From JAEUPI01 sp035499355 (GTDB lineage: Bacteria; Pseudomonadota; Gammaproteobacteria; Burkholderiales; Burkholderiaceae_C), in contig DATJYZ010000129.1 of assembly GCA_035499355.1 (NCBI GenBank), positions 1 to 22,318 of the forward strand: 22,318 bases of DNA, read 5' to 3'. Numbering within the stretch: position 1 is the first letter of the stretch; each line of letters starts with the position of its first letter. The notes below the pieces were generated by a model. That model was not told the origin of the DNA. It searched no databases and saw only the letters and a program-made list of their open reading frames with translations. The translations under genes and the position numbers were made by a program. Shown in pieces: positions 7,081 through 13,979 of this stretch.

Positions 7081-8901
7081 GTGTCAGTGAATGCACCGGC
7101 GTCCAGCCCCGACGCCATGGCGGGCAAGGCTGCGTTGCACCGCAAGTACCGCGAGGAGCGCGACAAGCGGCTGCGCCCCGACGGCAACGATCAGTACCTG
7201 TCGCTCAAGGGCCGCTTCGCCCACTATGCGGCCGACCCTCACATGCCGGTCAGGGCGCGCGCGCCGCTCACCGATCACGTGACGTTCGCGTTCGTCGGCG
7301 GTGGCTTCGCGGGGTTGGTGACGGGAGCGCGCCTGGTCGAGGCCGGCGTGCGCGACGTGCGCATCGTCGAGAAGGGTGGCGACTTCGGCGGTACCTGGTA
7401 CTGGAACCGCTACCCTGGTGCTCAGTGTGACACCGCGTCGATGGTGTACATGCCGCTGCTGGAGGAGACGGGGCACATGCCGAGCGAGAAGTACGCGCAC
7501 GGCCCTGAAATCCTGGCGCACAGCCAGCGCATCGGCCGCCACTACGGCCTCTACGAACGTGCGCTGTTCCACACCGAGGTGCAGGACCTGGCCTGGGACG
7601 ACGCGCGCGCGCTGTGGGTGGTCCGCACCGACCGCGGCGATGTCTTCACGGCGCAGTTCGTCGGCCTCGGCACCGGGCCCCTGCACGTGGCCAAGCTGGC
7701 CGGGATCCCGGGCATCGAGTCGTTCCGTGGACATGCCTTCCACACCAGTCGCTGGGACTACGGCTACACCGGTGGCGATGCGCTCGGCGCGCCGATGACG
7801 AGGCTGGCCGACAAGCGCGTGGCGCTGATCGGCACCGGCGCCACCGCAGTGCAGTGCGTGCCGCACCTGGCGAGCGACGCCGGTGCGCTGTGGGTGTTCC
7901 AGCGCACGCCCTCGTCAGTGGACGTGCGCGCGAACGCGCCGATCGATCCGGCCTGGTTCGCCGGCATCGCCACACCCGGGTGGCAGCAGCGCTGGCTGGA
8001 GAATTTCACCGGCAACCAGGCCGGCGGCACCGCGTCGGAAGACCTGGTGCGCGACGGCTGGACCGACCTGGCTCGCCGCATCCGCGCCAAGGTCATGCAG
8101 CTGCCGCGCGAGCAGATGACGCCGGCCAACATGCTGGCGGCGTTCGAGGATTCCGACGACGACAAGATGAGCGAGATCCGCGCCCGCGTCGACGCCCTCG
8201 TGAAGGACACCGTCACCGCGCAACACCTGAAGGCCTGGTATCGCCAACTGTGCAAGCGCCCGTGCTTTCACGACGAGTACCTGCAGGCCTACAACAGCCC
8301 CAACGTCACGCTGGTCGACACCGATGGCAAGGGCGTCGAGCGCATCACAGAGCACGGCGTCGTGGTGGCGGGTACCGAGTACCCGGTGGATTGCATCGTC
8401 TATGCGTCCGGGTTCGAGGTGTTCACCGAGTACACGCGGCGCGCCGGCTTCGACCTCACCGGGCGCGGCGGCGTGAAGCTGTCGGCCTACTGGGCAGAGG
8501 GCATGCGCAGCAAGCACGGGATGCACGTGCACGGCTTTCCGAACGCGTTCGTCGTCGGGCCGACGCAGGGCGCCAACCTGATCTCCAACGTGCCTCACAA
8601 CCTCACCGAAGGCGGCAAGACGATCGCCACGATCGTGCGTCACGCGCTCGACGTGCGGGCCCGCGAGGTGGAGGTCACCAAGGAGGCCGAAGACGCCTGG
8701 ATCAAGCTGCTGTTGAGCGGCCCGGGCATGCTGATCGGCTCGCTCGACTGCACGCCGGGCTACTACAACAACGAGGGCCGCGACGCCGGCATGCGCGCCA
8801 AGCTCAACGTGGGGTATCCGCTGGGGCCGCAGGCGTATTTCAAGTACCTCGACGGCTGGCGCACGTCGGGCCGCTTCGAAGGCCTGACGTTCCGGCCGTG
8901 A
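7081..8901 (+). CDS. Type I Baeyer-Villiger monooxygenase (FAD, NADPH)
   Basis: Predicted 606-residue flavoprotein that would insert oxygen next to a ketone, giving an ester or lactone. The FAD Rossmann motif is VGGGFAG (72-78), followed by FGGTWYWNRYPGAQCD (102-117). The second nucleotide motif is IGTGATAVQ (250-258), with FQRTP at 273-277. The family fingerprint FxGxxxHxxxW(P/D) is complete at Phe215, Gly217, His221, Trp225 and Asp226. The start is GTG at 7081, four bases after a strong GGGAGGTGG. Upstream in-frame ATGs lack this site. The N-terminal extension of about 65 residues before the Rossmann fold and the total length match the long subgroup that includes cyclopentadecanone and cyclododecanone monooxygenases and steroid or phenylacetone enzymes. 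The SDR gene converges 21 bp downstream and could supply the ketone. The substrate is inferred, not known. Confidence 0.93.
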   Translation: MSVNAPASSPDAMAGKAALHRKYREERDKRLRPDGNDQYLSLKGRFAHYAADPHMPVRARAPLTDHVTFAFVGGGFAGLVTGARLVEAGVRDVRIVEKGGDFGGTWYWNRYPGAQCDTASMVYMPLLEETGHMPSEKYAHGPEILAHSQRIGRHYGLYERALFHTEVQDLAWDDARALWVVRTDRGDVFTAQFVGLGTGPLHVAKLAGIPGIESFRGHAFHTSRWDYGYTGGDALGAPMTRLADKRVALIGTGATAVQCVPHLASDAGALWVFQRTPSSVDVRANAPIDPAWFAGIATPGWQQRWLENFTGNQAGGTASEDLVRDGWTDLARRIRAKVMQLPREQMTPANMLAAFEDSDDDKMSEIRARVDALVKDTVTAQHLKAWYRQLCKRPCFHDEYLQAYNSPNVTLVDTDGKGVERITEHGVVVAGTEYPVDCIVYASGFEVFTEYTRRAGFDLTGRGGVKLSAYWAEGMRSKHGMHVHGFPNAFVVGPTQGANLISNVPHNLTEGGKTIATIVRHALDVRAREVEVTKEAEDAWIKLLLSGPGMLIGSLDCTPGYYNNEGRDAGMRAKLNVGYPLGPQAYFKYLDGWRTSGRFEGLTFRP

Positions 8902-8922
8902 GCTTCCCCGCGACGCAGCGCT

Positions 8923-9762
8923 CTAGTCCGCCAGGCTACGCATCGCCGCCTGCAGCGCATCGCGGCGCTGAAGGTTCTCGCTCCACTGTCGGCCGCCGAT
9001 CAGCCCGCCGTCGACCACCAGCGCATGCCCATTGACGAAGCTCGACTCGTCGCTGGCCAGCCAAGAAGCAGCGTTGGCGATGTCGTCCGGCAGGCCGGCA
9101 CGATGCAGCGGCTGCATCTGCGACAGCACCTGCTTCATCAGCGGCACCGATCGATCGGCCGCCTCGGTACTGAGCCCATAGCCCTTGCCGAAGATCGGCG
9201 TCGCGATGCCGCCCGGGCAGATGCAATTCACGCGCACGCCGCTCTCGCCGAGCTCCATCGCGACGCTGTGCGTCAGGTGGATCACCGCCGCCTTGGCCGC
9301 GCTGTAGACGTGCGGGCCGAAGCCGGTACGCAGGCCGGCGACGCTGGCGGTGCTGACGATGCTGCCACCGCCCTGGCGCTTCATCACCGGCGCCACGTGC
9401 TTGATGCCGAGAAACACGCTGCGCAGCAGCACGCCCACGGTGGCGTCGAAGGCGTCGACATCGATGCCCTCGATCGGCCCGCCCGGCCCAGGGCTGCCGG
9501 CGTTGTTGACCATCACGTCGACTCGGCCGTGGCGCTGCAACGCGTGCGCGACCAGCGCACTCACGTCGGCTTCGCGACTGACGTCGCAGTGACGGTACGA
9601 CGCTTCACCGCCGAGCGACGCGACGAGCGCCTGGCCGCGGGCGTCCTGCACATCGGCTGCCACCAGCTGTGCACCATCGGCGGCGAAGCGCCGCGCGATC
9701 GCCTCACCGATGCCGCTGGCCGCGCCGGTGACGATGGCCACCTTGCCTTGCAGTGGGGTCAT
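8923..9762 (-). CDS. Short-chain dehydrogenase/reductase (SDR), probably NAD-dependent
   Basis: Classical SDR of 279 residues. The cofactor motif is TGAASGIG (12-19). Asp37 at the end of beta-2 (VAADVQ) favours NAD(H) over NADP(H). NNAG is at 86-89. The catalytic Ser140, Tyr153 and Lys157 are in STASVAG and YSAAK. The C-terminal motif is SSFVNGHALVVDGG. The ATG at 9762 follows GAGGAG by four bases. The GTG at 9774 lies upstream of this site and would read through it, so it is less likely. TATAGA on the minus strand at 9780-9785 sits in the centre of TCTATAGA and could be a -10, though the leader would be very short. It faces the Baeyer-Villiger monooxygenase tail to tail. A joint alcohol-to-ketone-to-ester route is an attractive inference. 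Confidence 0.93.
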   Translation of the reverse strand: MTPLQGKVAIVTGAASGIGEAIARRFAADGAQLVAADVQDARGQALVASLGGEASYRHCDVSREADVSALVAHALQRHGRVDVMVNNAGSPGPGGPIEGIDVDAFDATVGVLLRSVFLGIKHVAPVMKRQGGGSIVSTASVAGLRTGFGPHVYSAAKAAVIHLTHSVAMELGESGVRVNCICPGGIATPIFGKGYGLSTEAADRSVPLMKQVLSQMQPLHRAGLPDDIANAASWLASDESSFVNGHALVVDGGLIGGRQWSENLQRRDALQAAMRSLAD

Positions 9763-10027
9763 GGATCTCCTCACGATGGTCTATAGAACACGGTCCAGCA
9801 TGGCACAGATCGCCCGCGGGCCACGCCACCGGAGGAGCGAATCAGCGCCACGAACGCAGCCATGAGTACCATCAGTCGACACCGACGGGCGCGGGCGTGT
9901 TGTCATGCATACGTTCAAAGTGTCGGACGTGCAGATCGAACGCCACAACCTGCGTGGCCTGCAGCTCTTGCACCAGTTGTCCGAGACTCCGCTGACGAGG
10001 CGCCGATCGGCGTGCTCTGGGAGGAGC
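9763..10027. other. Intergenic gap between hpaD and the SDR gene
   Basis: These 265 bp hold no gene I can support. The gap ends the hpaG1G2ED transcript and begins the SDR transcript, so it should contain a terminator and a promoter, but no hairpin with a T-tract was found. A plus-strand ATG at 9905 opens a frame (MHTFKVSDVQIERHN) that looks protein-like for about 30 codons. It then appears to continue in another frame (APIGVLWEELKAA), so a decayed gene end is possible. Confidence 0.4.
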
Positions 10028-10957
10028 TCAAAGCCGCGCGAACTCGCGATACCCCTTGGCCGCCGACGCCTGCGCAGCAGGGATCGCAGCACCGCGTTGC
10101 GGTGTGACCGGAAAGAGCGCGTTGATCTGGCCCGTGCCCGAGGCGCCGAAGTACGGCGTGATCACTTCCACCTTGCCGTCGTAGTCGGACCAGCCGAGCG
10201 CACCGAGCAGCATCGCGGTGTCGTGCATGAAGCCTTCACCGTGGCCCTTGCTGGCGTACTCGGGCAGCATCTCGCAGAACTCCTTCCAGCGGCCTTGCTG
10301 CCAGAGCTCGACCACGCGGCGATCGAGCGTTTCGAGGAACGGGCTCCAGATCTTGAAGGCGAAATCGGGCGCGAGTCCGTTCTGCGCGAAGCGATGGCTC
10401 AGGCTGCCGCTGGCAAAGAACGCGACGCTGCCGTCGTAGTGATCCTCCACGGCCTTGCGCATCGCCCAGCCCAGTCGCGCGCTGTCGTTGAGGTAGTGCG
10501 CCATGCACAGCGCCGACACCGACACCACCTTGAAGTGCTGGTCGGTGTTCATGTAGCGCATCGGCACCAACGTGCCGTATTCGGGGCCGAGCGTGGTGGC
10601 GTCGTGCGCCAGCGTCTCCACGCCATGCTCGTTGCACACCTTGGCCAACAGTTTGCCGAGCACCGGGTTGCCCGGGAACTCGTAGGCCATGTTGCTGATG
10701 AAGTGCGGCAGCTCGTTGCTGGTGTAGAGCCCCTTGAAGTGCGGCGCGCAGTTGATGTGGTAGTTGGCGTTGACCAGCCAGTGGGTATCGAACACCACGA
10801 TCGTGTCGACGCCGAGCGCGCGGCAGCGTCGGCCCAGCTCGATGTGGCCGTCGATAGCGTCCTGCCGGCTGCCCTTGCGCTCGCCGGGCAGCTCGCTCAG
10901 GTACATCGACGGCACGTGCGTGATCTTCGCCGCGAGCGCCAGCTTGCCCAAGGTCAT
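10028..10957 (-). CDS. hpaD: 3,4-dihydroxyphenylacetate 2,3-dioxygenase (homoprotocatechuate ring cleavage)
   Basis: LigB-type, non-heme Fe(II) extradiol dioxygenase that opens homoprotocatechuate to 5-carboxymethyl-2-hydroxymuconate semialdehyde. The N-terminus GKLALAAKITHVPSMYLSEL nearly matches E. coli HpaD. Further family stretches are GVDTIVVFDTHW (His59), YTSNELPHFI, YGTLVPMRYMN, ASGSLSHRF, MHDTAMLLG and SGTGQINALFP. His14 and His59 are likely iron ligands by family analogy. At 309 residues it is about 25 longer than the E. coli enzyme because of a C-terminal tail after NALFP. The ATG at 10957 overlaps the hpaE stop as ATGA, so the two are translationally coupled. It is the last gene of the hpaG1-G2-E-D run. 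hpaF would normally come next but is displaced 7 kb. Confidence 0.95.
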   Translation of the reverse strand: MTLGKLALAAKITHVPSMYLSELPGERKGSRQDAIDGHIELGRRCRALGVDTIVVFDTHWLVNANYHINCAPHFKGLYTSNELPHFISNMAYEFPGNPVLGKLLAKVCNEHGVETLAHDATTLGPEYGTLVPMRYMNTDQHFKVVSVSALCMAHYLNDSARLGWAMRKAVEDHYDGSVAFFASGSLSHRFAQNGLAPDFAFKIWSPFLETLDRRVVELWQQGRWKEFCEMLPEYASKGHGEGFMHDTAMLLGALGWSDYDGKVEVITPYFGASGTGQINALFPVTPQRGAAIPAAQASAAKGYREFARL

Positions 10958-12411
10958 GCTCCCCAGTGCGGGATGTGATGGCTGCCCATGCTCACCGCCA
11001 CGTTCTTCGGTTCGAGAAACACCTCGTAGCTCCAGGTGCCACCTTCGCGCCCGGTGCCGCTGGCCTTGGTGCCGCCGAACGGCTGCCGCAGATCGCGCAC
11101 GTTCTGGCTGTTGACGAAGCACATGCCGGCCTCGATCGCCGCCGCCACGCGGTGCGCGCGGCCGAGGTTCTCGCTCCACACGTAACTGCTCAGGCCGTAG
11201 GGGATGTCGTTGGCGATGCGGATCGCATCGGCCTCGTCGCTGAACGGGATCAGGCACGCGACCGGGCCGAAGATCTCGTCCTGCGCGATTCGCATGCGGT
11301 TGTCGACATCGGCGAACACGGTGGGCATCACGTAGTTGCCCTTGCGCACGGAAGCCGGCAACGTCGGCGCATCGAGGCCGCCGCACAGCAAGCTGGCGCC
11401 TTCGCTGGGGCCCAGCTCGATGTAGCGGCGCACCTTGGCCAGGTGTTGCGGGCTGATCATCGGGCCGATGATGGTCTTCTCGTCGAGCGGGTCACCCACC
11501 GCGATGCGCTTGGCGCGCTCGACGAACCTGGCCGCGAAGTCGGCGTAGATCGACTTCTGCACCAGGATGCGGCTGCCCGCGGTGCAACGTTCGCCGTTGT
11601 TCGAGAAGATCATGAACACCGCGGCGTCGAGCGCGCGGTCAAGATCGGCGTCGTCGAACACGACGAACGGGCTCTTGCCGCCGAGCTCCATGCTGAACTT
11701 CTTCAAGCCAGCGGTCTGCACGATGCGGTTGCCGGTGGCGGTGCTGCCGGTGAACGAGATCGCGCGCACGTCGGGATGCGCGCACAGCGGCTCGCCGGCG
11801 CTCTTTCCCGTGCCGTGCACGACGTTGAGCACGCCCTTCGGGACGCCAGCCTCGAGCACCAGCTCGCCCAGGCGTGCCGCGGTCATCGGTGACAGTTCGC
11901 TCATCTTCAGCACCGCGGTGTTGCCGAAGGCGAGGCAGGGCGCGGTCTTCCAGGTGGCCGTCATGAACGGCACGTTCCACGGGCTGATCAGCGCACAGAC
12001 GCCGACCGGGTGGAACAAGGTGTAGTTGAGGTGCGTCGGTGTCGGGTAGGTGTGGCCGTCGACGCGGGTGCACATCTCGGCGAAGTAGTGGAAGTTGTCG
12101 GCCGCGCGCGGCACCAGCTGCTTGCCGGTCTGCGCGATCACCTGGCCGGTGTCCTGCGTCTCGGTGCGCGACAATTCGGGTACGTGCTTGGCGATCAGGT
12201 CGCCGACCTTGCGCATCAATGCGGCGCGCTCGGTGGCCGGGCGCGCGGCCCATGCGGGGAAAGCAGCCTTGGCGGCGGCGACGGCGGCATTGATTTCGTC
12301 GGCGCCGCCGTCGGCCACCTCGGCCAGCACCTCCTGCGTGGCCGGATTGATCGTCTCGAAGGTCTTCTGGCTGTCGACCGGGCGGCCGTCGATGAGGTGT
12401 TGGATGCGCAT
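10954..12411 (-). CDS. hpaE: 5-carboxymethyl-2-hydroxymuconate semialdehyde dehydrogenase
   Basis: NAD-dependent aldehyde dehydrogenase that oxidises the HpaD ring-cleavage product to 5-carboxymethyl-2-hydroxymuconate. It has 485 residues, the normal length for HpaE. The oxyanion-site PWN is at 144-146, the coenzyme motif FTGSTATG at 220-227, the general base Glu242 is in MELGGKSP, and the nucleophile Cys276 is in NNGERCTAGSR. The C-terminal half carries EIFGPVACLIPF and QPFGGTKASGTGREGG. The start MRIQHLIDG at 12411 is preceded by AGGAAAG at about 13 bases. An upstream in-frame extension overlaps hpaG2 and is not needed. It follows hpaG2 by 22 bp and overlaps hpaD by four bases. Generic betaine-aldehyde dehydrogenases are related, but the position fixes the assignment. 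Confidence 0.96.
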   Translation of the reverse strand: MRIQHLIDGRPVDSQKTFETINPATQEVLAEVADGGADEINAAVAAAKAAFPAWAARPATERAALMRKVGDLIAKHVPELSRTETQDTGQVIAQTGKQLVPRAADNFHYFAEMCTRVDGHTYPTPTHLNYTLFHPVGVCALISPWNVPFMTATWKTAPCLAFGNTAVLKMSELSPMTAARLGELVLEAGVPKGVLNVVHGTGKSAGEPLCAHPDVRAISFTGSTATGNRIVQTAGLKKFSMELGGKSPFVVFDDADLDRALDAAVFMIFSNNGERCTAGSRILVQKSIYADFAARFVERAKRIAVGDPLDEKTIIGPMISPQHLAKVRRYIELGPSEGASLLCGGLDAPTLPASVRKGNYVMPTVFADVDNRMRIAQDEIFGPVACLIPFSDEADAIRIANDIPYGLSSYVWSENLGRAHRVAAAIEAGMCFVNSQNVRDLRQPFGGTKASGTGREGGTWSYEVFLEPKNVAVSMGSHHIPHWGA

Positions 12412-12433
12412 GCAGCAGTTCGCTTTCCTGGCG

Positions 12434-13189
12434 TCAACGGCCGAACGTGGCGTCGTCGACGATGAAGTTGGTGAGGCGGCCGATGCCCTCGATCTCGGTG
12501 ACCACCTCGTCACCGGCATTCACGTTGACCACGCCTTCGGGCGTGCCGGTCAGGATCACGTCACCGGGGTTCAGCGTCATGAAGGCGCTCAGGTACGCGA
12601 TCAACGACGTGATGTCGTGCACCAGGTCGCGCGTATTGCCGCTCTGCGTCTGCTTGCCGTTCACGAACGTGCGCAGGTCGAGCTGCACCGGTGTGGCGAT
12701 GTCGGCCACGTCGACGAACCACGGGCCGAGCACGGTGCCGCCGTCGCGGTTCTTGACGCGCGCGTTGGGGCGGTACCAGTTCTCCAGGTAGTCGCGGATC
12801 GCGTAGTCGTTGGCCACCGTGTAGCCGGCCACGTGATGCATCGCGTCGGCCTTGCGGATCTGCTTGCCCGGCGCGCCGATCACCACCGCCAGCTCGCACT
12901 CGTAGTGCATGAACGTGGCATCGCTTGGCCGCCGGGTCTGGCCACGGTGACCGATGACCGAGCCCGGGCCTTTGAGAAAGACCAGCGGCTCCTCCTGCTT
13001 GCCGAACGACAGCTCCTTGGCATGGTCCGCGTAGTTCAGCCCCAGCGCGACGATCGTGCCCACCTCGAATGGCGCCAGCCAGACGACGGCGTCCTCGGCA
13101 ACGATGCGGCCATCGGCCAACCTCAAGCCCCGGGCGTGCGGCGTGGCCTCGTGGATGGCACCGGCATAGGCCACGCGGGCGTGTTTCAT
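12434..13189 (-). CDS. hpaG2: Homoprotocatechuate pathway isomerase/decarboxylase, C-terminal-half subunit
   Basis: FAH-superfamily protein of 251 residues, equivalent to the C-terminal half of the fused E. coli HpaG/HpcE. That enzyme decarboxylates 5-oxopent-3-ene-1,2,5-tricarboxylate and isomerises the product. Characteristic stretches are ALGLNYADHAKEL (48-60), EEPLVFLKGPGSV, the metal motif MHYECELAVVIG with Glu97 and Glu99, and VANDYAIRDYLENWYRPN with Asp128. Near the C-terminus are FMTLNPGDVILTGTPEG and GDEVVTEIEGIGRL. The ATG at 13189 has AAGG about nine bases upstream and lies 28 bp after hpaG1. This is the metal-containing and presumably catalytic partner, since hpaG1 lacks the acidic pair. 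The split arrangement is common in Pseudomonas and Burkholderiales. Confidence 0.93.
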   Translation of the reverse strand: MKHARVAYAGAIHEATPHARGLRLADGRIVAEDAVVWLAPFEVGTIVALGLNYADHAKELSFGKQEEPLVFLKGPGSVIGHRGQTRRPSDATFMHYECELAVVIGAPGKQIRKADAMHHVAGYTVANDYAIRDYLENWYRPNARVKNRDGGTVLGPWFVDVADIATPVQLDLRTFVNGKQTQSGNTRDLVHDITSLIAYLSAFMTLNPGDVILTGTPEGVVNVNAGDEVVTEIEGIGRLTNFIVDDATFGR

Positions 13190-13217
13190 GCGCCCGCCTT
13201 CTCGTGTCGACCCCGCT

Positions 13218-13931
13218 TCATGCGTGCGGCTCCGTCGCGTGCGAGTGCGCCGGCTCGCCGGCAGCGACCAGCGCGAACTCCAGCCGCGGAAGGCCATCGA
13301 TCTCGACCCCGATGCGCTGCCCCGCGCGCGCGGTCGGGGCGCCCGCAGAGGTGCCGAGCAGCACGACGTCGCCCGGTGCCAGCGTCATGAACTCGGTGAC
13401 GTCGGCCAGCAGCCGTGCCAGCGGCCGGACACGCTCGCCGGTGTTCGTGTCGTGCACGCGCTCGCCATCGACGAACACACGCACGGCCAGCGCATCGGCG
13501 TCGCGCAGGCCCTGGCGCGGCACCGCCGGGCCGATCACGCAGCTGCCGTCGAGCGCATTGAAGCGCACCGACGGTCGATAGAAGCTCTGGTGCGGCACGC
13601 CCAAGTCGCAAACGGTGGCGTAGCCGGCGACGAACGATGCGGCATCGCGCTCGCCAATGCGGCACGCGGTACGACCGATCACGACGCCGAGGTTGGCGCC
13701 GATCTGCAGCGCCGGCACTTCCGATGGCACCTCGCACGCCGAGCCCGGCCCGGCCAGCGTGTTGCGCGGCTTCAGGTACAGCACCGGCGCTTTCGGCGGT
13801 GCCTTGTACGGTGCCTGGCTCGCGGCGCTGCCCAGCGCCGCCAACGCCGGCGCGTGATTGAGCAACACGCCGTACACCGTGCCGCTCAGGCGGTACGGTG
13901 CGAAGTCAATCAGGGGGCAGGTGGCGGGCAT
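13218..13931 (-). CDS. hpaG1: Homoprotocatechuate pathway isomerase/decarboxylase, N-terminal-half subunit
   Basis: FAH-like protein of 237 residues, equivalent to the N-terminal half of E. coli HpaG/HpcE. Matching stretches are GTVYGVLLNH, APYKAPPKAPVLYLKPRNT, FVAGYATVCDLGVPHQSFYRP and FMTLAPGDVVLLGT. At the place where catalytic FAH proteins have the Glu-x-Glu metal pair it reads QIGANLGVVIG, so that site is absent. The same half of the E. coli fusion also appears degenerate here, so this may be normal. About 15 residues precede the E. coli-like start. The ATG at 13931 has no obvious Shine-Dalgarno and lies inside a 14-bp inverted repeat, so the true start is less certain. It is the first hpa gene, 48 bp after the stop of the upstream envelope operon on the same strand. 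Confidence 0.9.
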   Translation of the reverse strand: MPATCPLIDFAPYRLSGTVYGVLLNHAPALAALGSAASQAPYKAPPKAPVLYLKPRNTLAGPGSACEVPSEVPALQIGANLGVVIGRTACRIGERDAASFVAGYATVCDLGVPHQSFYRPSVRFNALDGSCVIGPAVPRQGLRDADALAVRVFVDGERVHDTNTGERVRPLARLLADVTEFMTLAPGDVVLLGTSAGAPTARAGQRIGVEIDGLPRLEFALVAAGEPAHSHATEPHA

Positions 13932-13965
13932 CCGGAACAGCCGATCGACGGCGGCTGTCCGGATG
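13929..13965 (-). repeat. Inverted repeat covering the hpaG1 start codon
   Basis: The arms 13929-13943 and 13952-13965 are perfectly complementary over 14 bp except for one bulged A in the left arm; the loop is eight bases. On the transcribed strand the second arm ends in the hpaG1 ATG, so RNA folding would bury the start codon. No T-run follows, which argues against an intrinsic terminator. It could be an operator for a catabolic repressor such as an HpaR-like protein, or a translational hairpin. The inverted repeat is seen directly; its role is inferred. Confidence 0.7.
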
Positions 13966-13979
13966 TTAGCGCTGCGGTG

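Noticed and set aside
13929..13965. Rho-independent terminator of the envelope operon
   Set aside because: The stem is strong, but no T-tract follows on the transcribed strand and the stem contains the next start codon.
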